Shown here piece by piece: positions 42,840 through 50,951 of a stretch of DNA of 64,000 nucleotides; the stretch's first letter is position 1, and every line of letters begins with the position of its first letter. This DNA is from Paenibacillus silvisoli (GTDB lineage: Bacteria > Bacillota > Bacilli > Paenibacillales > Paenibacillaceae), in contig NZ_CP133017.1 of the NCBI RefSeq assembly GCF_030866765.1, positions 2,772,001 to 2,836,000 on the forward strand, in the 5' to 3' direction. Under the pieces are notes generated by a model. That model searched no databases and was not told the DNA's origin. It was given only the letters and a program-made list of their open reading frames with translations. The position numbers and the translations under genes were made by a program.

Positions 42840-44468
42840 ATGTTCAACGTCATGATCGTTGAAGACGAAATGCTCGTCCGGCTCGGCTTCAAAAATTCCG
42901 TGGAATGGGACAAATACGGGATGACCGTTTGCGCCGACGCGGCCAACGGCCGGGAAGCGTGGGAATATTACACGAACAGCGTCAAGCCGGACGTGATCAT
43001 TACCGATCTGAAGATGCCCATCATGGGCGGCATCGAGCTCATTAAGAAGGTCCGCGAGCAGGATGAACGTACCCGCATCGTCATTTTGTCGTGCATGGAG
43101 GATTTCGATCTCATCCGGCAAGCGATGCAGCTGGGCATCTCCAGTTATATTTTGAAATTGACGATGACGGAGGAGGAGATCCATAATGTGCTGACTCGGG
43201 TTCGGGAGGAGCTGGGCACGCAGAAGACGATCGGCGCCTCGAAAGGCATCATCCACGATCCCGATGTGTTGAAAGAAAATATCATTAAAAATTTCGTGTT
43301 CTACCACCTCTACTCGAAGGAAGAGTTCGCCCGCCATATCGATCAGCTGAAGCTGCGGCTCCAGCCGGAACGGCTTGTCGTGTGCATGATGGAGATCGAT
43401 CATTTCGAGCAGGTGCAAACGAAATTCAACGACGAGAAGGGCGAGCTCATCCGCGTGACGTTTCTGAACGTACTCAACGAGCTGCTCGCGCAATCGCAGC
43501 GCGGCGAAGTCGTATCGGACGAGGATAAACGGTATATGTTCATCTTCAGCTTCCGCGATATGGCGAGCGAATACCAGATTCGCGAAGAAATAAACGCGAT
43601 TATGACGCAAATTCAGAAGGTTCTCGGGCGATTCTTCAACATCTCCGCCACGTTCGGCATCAGCGGCATGAAGAGCGGCTATGCGTCGCTGCATGCGCTG
43701 TACAAGGAGAGCGAGAGGGCCGTCGCGCAAAAATTTTTCTACGGAACGGAGCGGCTGCTCTTTCTCGGCGACATGGAAACCGAGGCGACCGACGAGATCG
43801 TCCGCCGAAAGCTGAACCAATTCCATGAAAAATGGTCCATGGTGGAAGAAACCGCGCAGAAGGACGTGGAAGCCATCGTGCAATCGTTCCTCGCTTCCGG
43901 ACGGCTGCGTCAGGAGCAGGACATCCGCAAGCTGTTCGTCCGGCTGCTGCACTGCCCGTCGGTGACGGCCACGCTGAGCGAAACGGAAGTAACCACGATC
44001 GTATCGACGTACGGCGAAGAGATGCAGCGGTGCGAGACGCTCGATGAAGCGGCAAACGCTTACAGCCGGTTTTTGACCGAAGTTATCGCCACGGGCGGCG
44101 TCAAGAAGCAGCTGAGCAAGGATATTGCCCATGCGGTCCGTTTTATCCAGGAGCATTATGGCGAAGACATCTCCTTGCAGCAGATCGCGCAGCATTTGGA
44201 GCTGTCGCCGAACTATTTGAGCGCGCTGTTCAAGAAAGAGCTGAACATGAATTTCTCCGAGTACTTGAACCGGCTCCGGCTGGAGAAGGCCAAGGAGCTG
44301 CTGCTCGGCACGAACATGAAATCCTACGAGGTCGCGCAGCAGGTCGGCTTCAGCGATGACAGCTATTTCAGCCGCGCGTTCAAGAAGCATACGGGGGTTC
44401 GGCCAAACGGCTTCCGCAAATTGTGGATTAACGACTGGACGGGAGCGGCTGATTCCTATGATAGCTAA
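42840..44468 (+). CDS. YesN-type response regulator with AraC DNA-binding domain
   Basis: A 542-residue regulator. The receiver domain has the acidic pair IVEDE and phospho-acceptor Asp56 (PDVIITDLKMP). A long linker with a degenerate GGDEF-like fold (about 150-400, RVTFLNVLNELLAQ, ATFGISGMKSGYASLHALYKESERAV) leads to a C-terminal AraC domain (ISLQQIAQHLELSPNYLSALFKKEL, VGFSDDSYFSRAFKKHTGVRP). Such proteins regulate sugar ABC transporters together with a YesM kinase, here encoded next with an 11-base overlap. AAGGAGG is eight bases from the ATG. Confidence 0.9.
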   Translation: MFNVMIVEDEMLVRLGFKNSVEWDKYGMTVCADAANGREAWEYYTNSVKPDVIITDLKMPIMGGIELIKKVREQDERTRIVILSCMEDFDLIRQAMQLGISSYILKLTMTEEEIHNVLTRVREELGTQKTIGASKGIIHDPDVLKENIIKNFVFYHLYSKEEFARHIDQLKLRLQPERLVVCMMEIDHFEQVQTKFNDEKGELIRVTFLNVLNELLAQSQRGEVVSDEDKRYMFIFSFRDMASEYQIREEINAIMTQIQKVLGRFFNISATFGISGMKSGYASLHALYKESERAVAQKFFYGTERLLFLGDMETEATDEIVRRKLNQFHEKWSMVEETAQKDVEAIVQSFLASGRLRQEQDIRKLFVRLLHCPSVTATLSETEVTTIVSTYGEEMQRCETLDEAANAYSRFLTEVIATGGVKKQLSKDIAHAVRFIQEHYGEDISLQQIAQHLELSPNYLSALFKKELNMNFSEYLNRLRLEKAKELLLGTNMKSYEVAQQVGFSDDSYFSRAFKKHTGVRPNGFRKLWINDWTGAADSYDS

Positions 44469-46293
44469 ACGTCTTCGGATACGGCCATTCCGGCTGTCCG
44501 GCTTCTCGCTCAAAGGCCAGCTTATCCTTTCGTTCTTGGCCGTTACGATGCTCGTTTTATCGATCAGCTGGTACTACAGCTACACGAAAATGATGGACAT
44601 CTTCGAAACGCGCACGCAGGAAACGACGTTATCGCAATTTCGTCAAATCGAAATGAATACGCTTACACTTCTTCATGAGGTCGATAAGCTGTCCAAAACC
44701 TTTCTGATGGAGGGCAAGGTGCAAACCTTCCTCCAGAGCGACAAGCTGTCTAATCTTGAATTCATTTCGCTCGAGCGCGACATTATGGAGCGAATCAACC
44801 AATATCTCACGACCTATAACTACTTGGATTCCATCTATATTTTCGCGGAAAACGGCACGGTCATCGGCGGCACGCTCACGCAAAGCCAAAGCACGGCCGA
44901 TATGGGGCGAAGCTACCCGTTCTACAGCTCCGCGCTCTATGAGCAGGTCAAAGCGAGCTTCCCGCAATCGGTTTGGCGCGGCGGCACGACGACGCTGGAC
45001 TTCATGCGCAGCTCCATTCCGGATGGTCTGACGAATGCCCGGCTGATCTCGTCGCTTCGCGGCGTGAGATGGATCGGCGGCAGTCAAATGAGCGCGGAGC
45101 TGGTGTTTAACGTCAACGAGCGGTACTTCAACTCCTCATACGGCAGCCTGCAAAGCTCGCCGAACGGCTCCATGCATATCGTCGACGGCATCGGCAAAGT
45201 CATTTCGAGCACGATCGAGAATACGATTAACGGCCTGTACCAGTTCAACGATGAGCTTGCGCCCGAGAAGGCGTTCGGAAGCTTCTCCGCTAGCCGGGGC
45301 GAGACGCACGAGCAGATCATTTATTACCGGATGAAGGAAACCGGCTGGATTCTCGTCAACGAGGTGCCGACCGAGCTGTACTCGAAGGATATTAAGCTGA
45401 TCGGGCGCTTTACCGCTGCCGTTTTCTTATTGTCGCTCATTCTGATCGTCGTCATTGCATCGCTTTGGATGAACCGGATCATGAAATCGCTTCAACAGCT
45501 GATCAAAGGGATGAAGAACGTCGGCCGCGGCAACATCGGCATGACGCTGCCGCAGGCGTCAAACCGGGAAATCGGACAGCTCATCGAGCAGTTTAACAAT
45601 ATGTCGACGGGCATTCTGGAGCTCATCAACCAGAACGAGGAGACGGAGCGAACGAAGCGTCAGCTAGAGATCGAAGCGCTCCAGTCGCAAATCAATCCTC
45701 ATTTTCTGTATAACACGCTCAATACGGTCAAATGGATGGCGGCGATCGCGAAGGCGCCGAACATTATGGAATGCATGACCAGCTTAGGCAATATGCTGCG
45801 GCCGATCTACTACGATCCGTCGCCGCTTTGGTCCATCCAAGAGGAAATCCAATTCGTGCAAAACTATATCAACATCATGAATTTCCGGTACGGCGAAGAA
45901 ATGAAGTTCGAGTTCGACGTGCCGGAACGGCTGATTCACTGCCAGACGCTCCGTTTTATGATCCAGCCCTCCATCGAGAACGCGCTGATTCATGGCGAAA
46001 TGCATAAAGGCGTCATCCATATCTCCGTTAAGGAGCACGGACATGATTTGCTCGTCGTCGTGCGCGACACCTGCGGCGGCATGCCGCCGGACAAAGTCGA
46101 GCAGGTCAACCGCAATATTCAATCGCAGCTGGGCGGCGACGGGTCTTCCAAAGGCATCGGGCTGAACAACGTGAACAAGCGGATCCGGCTTCATTTCGGC
46201 GAACGGTATGGCATTGAGGTGCAAAGCATGGAAGGGGTCGAAACGCAAGTACTGATGACGATCCCCGTCATTTACAGCAGCGCGGCTTCTTAG
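44458..46293 (+). CDS. YesM-type sensor histidine kinase
   Basis: A 611-residue membrane kinase. Transmembrane helices at about 19-42 and 318-341 enclose a 275-residue extracellular sensor (dCache-like). A HAMP linker follows, then the His_kinase domain with His415 in LQSQINPHFLYNTLNTVKWM, the YesM signature, and the ATPase domain with MIQPSIENALIHG and GSSKGIGLNNVNKRI. It senses an extracellular sugar or the loaded binding protein and phosphorylates the YesN partner. Overlaps the regulator gene by 11 bases. Confidence 0.9.
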   Translation: MIAKRLRIRPFRLSGFSLKGQLILSFLAVTMLVLSISWYYSYTKMMDIFETRTQETTLSQFRQIEMNTLTLLHEVDKLSKTFLMEGKVQTFLQSDKLSNLEFISLERDIMERINQYLTTYNYLDSIYIFAENGTVIGGTLTQSQSTADMGRSYPFYSSALYEQVKASFPQSVWRGGTTTLDFMRSSIPDGLTNARLISSLRGVRWIGGSQMSAELVFNVNERYFNSSYGSLQSSPNGSMHIVDGIGKVISSTIENTINGLYQFNDELAPEKAFGSFSASRGETHEQIIYYRMKETGWILVNEVPTELYSKDIKLIGRFTAAVFLLSLILIVVIASLWMNRIMKSLQQLIKGMKNVGRGNIGMTLPQASNREIGQLIEQFNNMSTGILELINQNEETERTKRQLEIEALQSQINPHFLYNTLNTVKWMAAIAKAPNIMECMTSLGNMLRPIYYDPSPLWSIQEEIQFVQNYINIMNFRYGEEMKFEFDVPERLIHCQTLRFMIQPSIENALIHGEMHKGVIHISVKEHGHDLLVVVRDTCGGMPPDKVEQVNRNIQSQLGGDGSSKGIGLNNVNKRIRLHFGERYGIEVQSMEGVETQVLMTIPVIYSSAAS

Positions 46294-46333
46294 TGGCTGG
46301 CGCCTACATCATAGGGCAATGGAGGAGATCGGC

Positions 46334-48061
46334 TTGAAGCTTCATGCGATAAACGCGCGGTTGGCTGGCGTCATGGCCGGCATGCTTGCCGTACTGACCG
46401 TGCTGGCCGGTTGCAGCGGAACGGGCGAGAAGGTTGGGGAGCGGCAAAATGTCCAGTCCGAGGCGGACGCGGATGGTGATGGCGCGGCAGCGGCGCCGGC
46501 CAAGGAGCCGGTTACGCTGAAGGTGCAGCTGAACAGCGTCGGGAACGATTTTGAACGGACGGAAGTGTACGAGGAGATCAAGCGTCTGACCGGCGTTACG
46601 ATGAACGTCGAGATGTACGATGAGCAGAAGTTCAAGGTCGAGCTGGCCGGCGGCGATTTGCCCGACATCATTCAGGTGCCGAACAAGAACATGAAAGAGC
46701 TGATCGAGGGGGGCAACATTATTCCGCTCGACGATCTGCTGAAGACGAACGGACCTGATCTGCAGCAGCCCCTGTATGAGAAAAGCTTGGATTATATGCG
46801 GACGTTCTGGAGCGACAACACGAACAAGCTGTACATGATCCCGGTGCAAATCGGCAGCAGCGATTTCGGGTTCGATCAGCAGGTCGGTTTTAACGTGAGA
46901 TGGGACTATTATAAGGAGCTTGGCTATCCGAAGATCGCGTCGCTCGACGACATGGTCAATGTGCTTGCGGAGATGGTGCAGCGGCACGGTACGACGAAGG
47001 ACGGCAAAAAGGTGTACGGCGTCAGCATGTGGAACGATTGGTACACCTGGGGCATCCGGAGCATGGGGCTCATTACGGGCAACGGGATGTACGACGTCAA
47101 TACGCAGCAGCTGGTGAACGAGTATACCGATCCGGAGCATAGCAGCATTTGGGATACGGCTTATTTCTTGTATCGCGCGCAGCAGAAGGGCATTTTGGAC
47201 CCGGATGCTTTTACCGCGAAGTTCAACGATATCGTGGCCAAAGCTTCGGAGGGCACGTTGATCTCCTCCATTGCGACATGGCCGTTCACGCGCGCAAATG
47301 CGGATCTGCTGAAGGAAGGGCCGGACAAAGGGTTCGTGACGATCCCGTTGGAATGGGGCTTTACCAACGTCGGCGGAACCTCGGTTTCCGGCTGGACCGA
47401 CCGCGCGTTCGCCATTTCGGCGAACTGCAAGTATCCGGAGCGGGCGATGGATCTGATTAATTTTCTCGTGTCGGAGCAGGGCTCGCGCTTGATCGGCAGC
47501 GGGATCGAAGGCGTCCATTGGGAGTATGTGGAAGGCAAGCCGGTCATGAAGCAGGAAACGGTGGAGCTTGCGTCCGCCGGCGGCGACAACTGGAAGCGGA
47601 CCGGGATCGGCATGATCGCGAACCAGCAGGGGCTCTCCGATTATACGAAGCTGAATGACGGCGGCATCGTCAATTTGTTCAATACGCCGGAAGTGTTCGC
47701 GACGAAGCTTAACTCGTTGAATAAGGATTACGTGGAGCATTATGGCGTGACCTATCCGGCCGAAGCGTATAAACGGCTCGTCGAGCAGGGCAAGGTGAAG
47801 ACGCTGGCGAACATCCCGCAGGATGTGCTGAGCGCGATGCCATCGCAGCCTGACGACATTAAGCGGATTCTGACCAAGGTCGACGAGCTGCTCTTGAAGG
47901 GCATGCCGGTCGTCGTGCTGGGCTCGGACAACGACCTGGCGTTCAAAGCGAACCGGCAGGCGCTGATCGACAAGCTCATCGAAGCCGGCGCGAACACGTA
48001 TTTCGATTGGTATAAGCGATCGTACGAGGAAACGGTGGCTCGGCTTGCGAGCGGTAAATGA
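46334..48061 (+). CDS. ABC sugar-binding lipoprotein, copy 1
   Basis: About 575 residues with a lipoprotein signal (MLAVLTVLAGCSG), an acidic Ala-rich spacer and a family-1 type binding domain of LipO/LplA size. Conserved stretches include LAGGDLPDIIQVPNKN, GFNVRWDYYKELGYP and MDLINFLVSEQGSRLI. It is strikingly similar to copy 2 at 50952 along the whole length. TTG 46334, preceded by GGAGGAGAT, gives the best signal peptide; ATG 46319 would place the start before the ribosome site. It lies 40 bases after the YesM gene, so it belongs to the regulator operon. It probably delivers oligosaccharide to the permeases at 49-51 kb. Confidence 0.87.
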   Translation: MKLHAINARLAGVMAGMLAVLTVLAGCSGTGEKVGERQNVQSEADADGDGAAAAPAKEPVTLKVQLNSVGNDFERTEVYEEIKRLTGVTMNVEMYDEQKFKVELAGGDLPDIIQVPNKNMKELIEGGNIIPLDDLLKTNGPDLQQPLYEKSLDYMRTFWSDNTNKLYMIPVQIGSSDFGFDQQVGFNVRWDYYKELGYPKIASLDDMVNVLAEMVQRHGTTKDGKKVYGVSMWNDWYTWGIRSMGLITGNGMYDVNTQQLVNEYTDPEHSSIWDTAYFLYRAQQKGILDPDAFTAKFNDIVAKASEGTLISSIATWPFTRANADLLKEGPDKGFVTIPLEWGFTNVGGTSVSGWTDRAFAISANCKYPERAMDLINFLVSEQGSRLIGSGIEGVHWEYVEGKPVMKQETVELASAGGDNWKRTGIGMIANQQGLSDYTKLNDGGIVNLFNTPEVFATKLNSLNKDYVEHYGVTYPAEAYKRLVEQGKVKTLANIPQDVLSAMPSQPDDIKRILTKVDELLLKGMPVVVLGSDNDLAFKANRQALIDKLIEAGANTYFDWYKRSYEETVARLASGK

Positions 48062-48068
48062 ACGGAAA

Positions 48069-48109
48069 GCTCCCCGAAGGCAGCTGGTCTGCTGTCGGGG
48101 AGTTTTTTT
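48069..48109 (+). terminator. Strong terminator ending the regulator/binding-protein transcript
   Basis: CTCCCCGAAGGCAGC / GCTGTCGGGGAG with loop TGGTCT, then seven T. No earlier terminator is seen after 37677, so one mRNA could cover nine genes. Confidence 0.88.
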
Positions 48110-48195
48110 GTTGCGTGGCGTGGTGTGCGGGCCGTTGATAGCGGATATACCGCTCTCCATGTTGCATACGTGCGTGGTCGCCAAGGCGACAAGCT

Positions 48196-48382
48196 GAGCG
48201 TCGGCTTTCCCGATTCTCAGATGGAAATCACGCTCGTCCCGCGTACGAGCGCCGGAAATTCCTACTCTCGGCCGCCCGTGGCAGCGAAATCCCCCGTTAT
48301 GAAGAGCTGAGCATCGGCTTTCTCGACTCTCAGTTGAAACTCACGCCCGTTCCACGCACGAGCGTCGCTTTTCCCGACTCTC
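48196..48382. repeat. Repeat array C: four palindromic 23-bp units
   Basis: Units at 48196, 48247, 48309 and 48360, each of the form GAGCGTCGG-N5-CCGACTCTC with variations. Starts are 51, 62 and 51 bp apart; spacers are 28, 39 and 28 bp. Spacers 1 and 3 are close copies (AGATGGAAATCACGCTCGT versus AGTTGAAACTCACGCCCGT), so half the array is a direct duplication at 113 bp. Array D at 61524 has the same units. The rest of the 338-bp gap 48062-48399 holds only the terminator. Confidence 0.85.
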
Positions 48383-48399
48383 AGCCATCACTTCGCCAA

Positions 48400-48879
48400 C
48401 TACTCCGTCAACCGAAGCTCCATTTTTCTGCTCTTCGTCGTCATCCCAATGGATTCATAGAAACGGAGCGCTTGTTGGTTCGTCTCCGATACCCCGAGCT
48501 CAACACTGTCCACGTTCAGAGCGTTCGCCAATTCGAAGACATGCTGCATGAGCTTCCGCCCGATGCCCTTTTTTCGAACCGTGTCCGCAACGCATAAGCT
48601 GTCTACCAGCAGCACCTTTCTCGCATTAACAAATGAATTCTCGATTGTTTCATCCACCCTGGCAACAACGACGCCGACGATCGCATCGCCCAGAACAGCC
48701 ACGAAGAGATGATGCTGATCATCTTCTAATTGGCGCTGAAACAACTCTTCTCCCACCGGGGCGGCGTTCACCTTGTATAAATCCGGCCGTTCCACGACGT
48801 GCACATGGTGAACCTGCCAAAACAACGGCAATAACGCCTCGTAATCCTCTTGCTTCGCGCTCCGGATCGCAATCTCCAT
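48400..48879 (-). CDS. GNAT-family N-acetyltransferase
   Basis: A 159-residue protein on the strand opposite to its neighbours, between the two parts of the sugar uptake locus. The acetyl-CoA loop is VADTVRKKGIGRKLMQHVFELA after VLLVDSLCV, and VSETNQQALRFYESIGMTTKSRKMELRL ends it. Substrate unknown. GGGGGAGA lies four to five bases upstream. It and array C seem to have been inserted between binding protein 1 and the permeases. Confidence 0.82.
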   Translation of the reverse strand: MEIAIRSAKQEDYEALLPLFWQVHHVHVVERPDLYKVNAAPVGEELFQRQLEDDQHHLFVAVLGDAIVGVVVARVDETIENSFVNARKVLLVDSLCVADTVRKKGIGRKLMQHVFELANALNVDSVELGVSETNQQALRFYESIGMTTKSRKMELRLTE

Positions 48880-48906
48880 GAAATCTCCCCCACCAATCCC
48901 GCAATT

Positions 48907-48921
48907 GTATTAACGTTTACT
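48907..48921. promoter_or_regulatory. Possible catabolite-control (cre-like) site
   Basis: GTATTAACGTTTACT shares AACGTTTAC with the CcpA consensus half but the other half is degenerate. It lies upstream of the permease genes. Weak evidence. Confidence 0.25.
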
Positions 48922-49077
48922 CTATCATCATCAGCCGTCAGCAGCAAAGCAATAAAAATCGCCTCCAGCCTATGCGTCTATTTTTTAGTCCAAAAATCGT
49001 AGAATACTCCATATTTACCCCTACCGCGATTTCTTATACTTGGTTTAGAAAAAGTAACAGATGGAGTGATCAGAGAG

Positions 49078-49983
49078 ATGAAATACAAGGCAAGCCGTAT
49101 CACGCTGTTCCTAATGGTCATACCGTTCATTCTGCTGGTGTTCGTCTTCAACTACATCCCGTTGTTCGGCTGGGTCTACGCTTTCTACGACTACAAGCCG
49201 GGCATCCCGCTCTCGCAGACGGAGTTCGTCGGACTGAAGTTTTTCAAGTGGGCGATCGAGGAAAGGGAGGACCTGTTCCGGGTGCTCACCAATACGCTGG
49301 CGCTGAGCCTGCTGTCCATTTTGGCCTCGCCGCTGTCCGTCATCTTCGCGATTTTGCTCAATGAGCTGCGAAGCAAAAAGTTCCAAAAGCTCGTGCAGAC
49401 GTTAACGACGCTGCCGAACTTTATTAGCTGGATTATCGTGTACTCGCTCGCATTCTTCATGTTCTCCTCCGGCGGGTTAGTCAATGAGGTGCTGATGAGG
49501 CTGGGTTGGATCGATGAGCCGACGACAGTGCTTGGCAATGCCGCGGCAACCTGGTGGTTCCAAACCGCGATTACGATCTGGAAAAGCTTAGGCTGGGGAG
49601 CGATCATCTACCTCGCCGCGATCGCCGGGATCGACCAAGAGCTGTACGATGCGGCCAAGGTCGACGGGGCAGGCCGATTCCAGCGGATTATGGCCATCAC
49701 CGTGCCAGGCGTCATGCCGACGTTCTTCGTCCTATTGCTGCTCAATATCGCAAGCGTACTGTCCAACGGCGCATCCGGCTTCGAGCAAAACTTCGTCTTC
49801 TACAACTCGCTCGTCGCCGATAAGATCGAAGCGCTCGATTACTACGTGTACCGGGTCGGCATCACGACCGGCGAAATTTCCTTCGGTACGGCAATCGGCA
49901 TCGCCAAGTCGCTGATCAGCATCCTATTACTATTCTTAATGAATGCGCTTTCGAAGAAAGTGAGAGGCCATTCGGTATTCTAG
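49078..49983 (+). CDS. ABC sugar transporter permease, LplB-like
   Basis: About 301 residues with six membrane helices. The cytosolic EAA loop that docks the ATPase is AAIAGIDQELYDAAKVDGAGRFQRIMAITVPG, as in carbohydrate (CUT1) permeases of the LplB/YteP group. It pairs with the next gene. The start is uncertain: ATG 49078 gives MKYKASRI..., GTG 49066 is an alternative but abuts the ribosome site. No ATPase gene is nearby; these importers usually share a general ATPase such as MsmX. TATACT at 49035-49040 may be the -10. Confidence 0.85.
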   Translation: MKYKASRITLFLMVIPFILLVFVFNYIPLFGWVYAFYDYKPGIPLSQTEFVGLKFFKWAIEEREDLFRVLTNTLALSLLSILASPLSVIFAILLNELRSKKFQKLVQTLTTLPNFISWIIVYSLAFFMFSSGGLVNEVLMRLGWIDEPTTVLGNAAATWWFQTAITIWKSLGWGAIIYLAAIAGIDQELYDAAKVDGAGRFQRIMAITVPGVMPTFFVLLLLNIASVLSNGASGFEQNFVFYNSLVADKIEALDYYVYRVGITTGEISFGTAIGIAKSLISILLLFLMNALSKKVRGHSVF

Positions 49984-50002
49984 CTGGAGGTCATAACAAC
50001 CT

Positions 50003-50881
50003 ATGAAAAAAGATTCCACGCTCGCGTTCGATGTGTTCAACTATGCCGTCCAAATTATATTCACCATTCTATGCGTCTATCCGTTCTACTACATCCTGAT
50101 CTATTCGTTCAGCGATCCGCAGGAAGCGCTCAAGGGCGTCTTCCTGATCCCGGAAGGGTTCACGCTGGTGAACTACTCGACGATTTTCAAGCTCGACAAC
50201 ATGTTCCATTCGTTCCTCATCTCGGTGCTGCGGACGGTCATCGGAACGCTGTTGACCATCGCATGCTGCTCATGGTTCGCCTATGCCGTGACGAAGAACG
50301 AGCTGTATCTGCGCAAGACGGTTTACCGGTTCCTCGTCATTACGATGTACTTCAATGCCGGCCTGATTCCGTGGTACATCACGATGAAGGAGCTGGGCCT
50401 GAAAAACAACTTCATGCTCTATATCCTGCCTGGCGCGGTTGTCGCTTACTATGTCGTGCTGCTGAAGACGTTCATCGAGCAGCTGCCGCAAGCGCTGGAA
50501 GAGTCGGCCATGATCGACGGCGCCGGTTATTTCAAAATCTTCACGAACGTCATTTTCCCGCTCTCCATGCCGATCATCGCGACGATTGCCGTGTTTGCCT
50601 CGGTGGGACAGTGGAACACCTGGTACGACAACTATTTCCTCGTATCCAACGATAATTTGCAAACGCTTCAGCTCATTCTGTACAACTACTTAACCGATGC
50701 GCAGCGCATTGTGTCCAGCAGCAACATGAACGATTTGAACCGCGGGCTCGCTTCCAAAATATCGCCGGATTCCATCCGCATCACGATCACGATGGTCGTT
50801 ACGCTCCCGGTCATGCTCGTGTACCCGTTCCTGCAGCGTTTCTTCGTCAAAGGGCTTATGCTTGGCGCAATTAAAGGCTAG
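50003..50881 (+). CDS. ABC sugar transporter permease, LplC-like
   Basis: A 292-residue permease with six predicted helices. The EAA loop is LPQALEESAMIDGAGYFKIFTNVIFPLSMP. The N-terminal KKDSTLAFDVFNYAVQIIF and the YFNAGLIPWYITMKELGL segment are typical of YtcP/LplC-group CUT1 permeases. It is 19 bases after the LplB-like gene, with GGAGGT upstream of the ATG, and precedes binding protein 2 by 70 bases. Confidence 0.87.
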   Translation: MKKDSTLAFDVFNYAVQIIFTILCVYPFYYILIYSFSDPQEALKGVFLIPEGFTLVNYSTIFKLDNMFHSFLISVLRTVIGTLLTIACCSWFAYAVTKNELYLRKTVYRFLVITMYFNAGLIPWYITMKELGLKNNFMLYILPGAVVAYYVVLLKTFIEQLPQALEESAMIDGAGYFKIFTNVIFPLSMPIIATIAVFASVGQWNTWYDNYFLVSNDNLQTLQLILYNYLTDAQRIVSSSNMNDLNRGLASKISPDSIRITITMVVTLPVMLVYPFLQRFFVKGLMLGAIKG

Positions 50882-50951
50882 ACCGCTGGCGGATGTATTA
50901 GCTCATTAGCAGCTATCATCATAGAAATCATAAAAATCAGGAGGTCATGGT

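Noticed and set aside
42834..44513. 559-codon open frame on the minus strand
   Set aside because: Antisense shadow of the YesN regulator gene, with atypical composition and no ribosome site.
46304..48184. 626-codon open frame on the minus strand
   Set aside because: It mirrors the binding-protein gene on the plus strand; composition is His/Arg-rich and no family is recognisable. High-GC third positions keep the antisense frame open.
48196..48382. CRISPR array (22-23-bp units, 28-bp spacers)
   Set aside because: Units vary, spacers 1 and 3 are copies of each other, the middle spacer has another length, and there are no cas genes. The same holds for arrays A, B, D and E.
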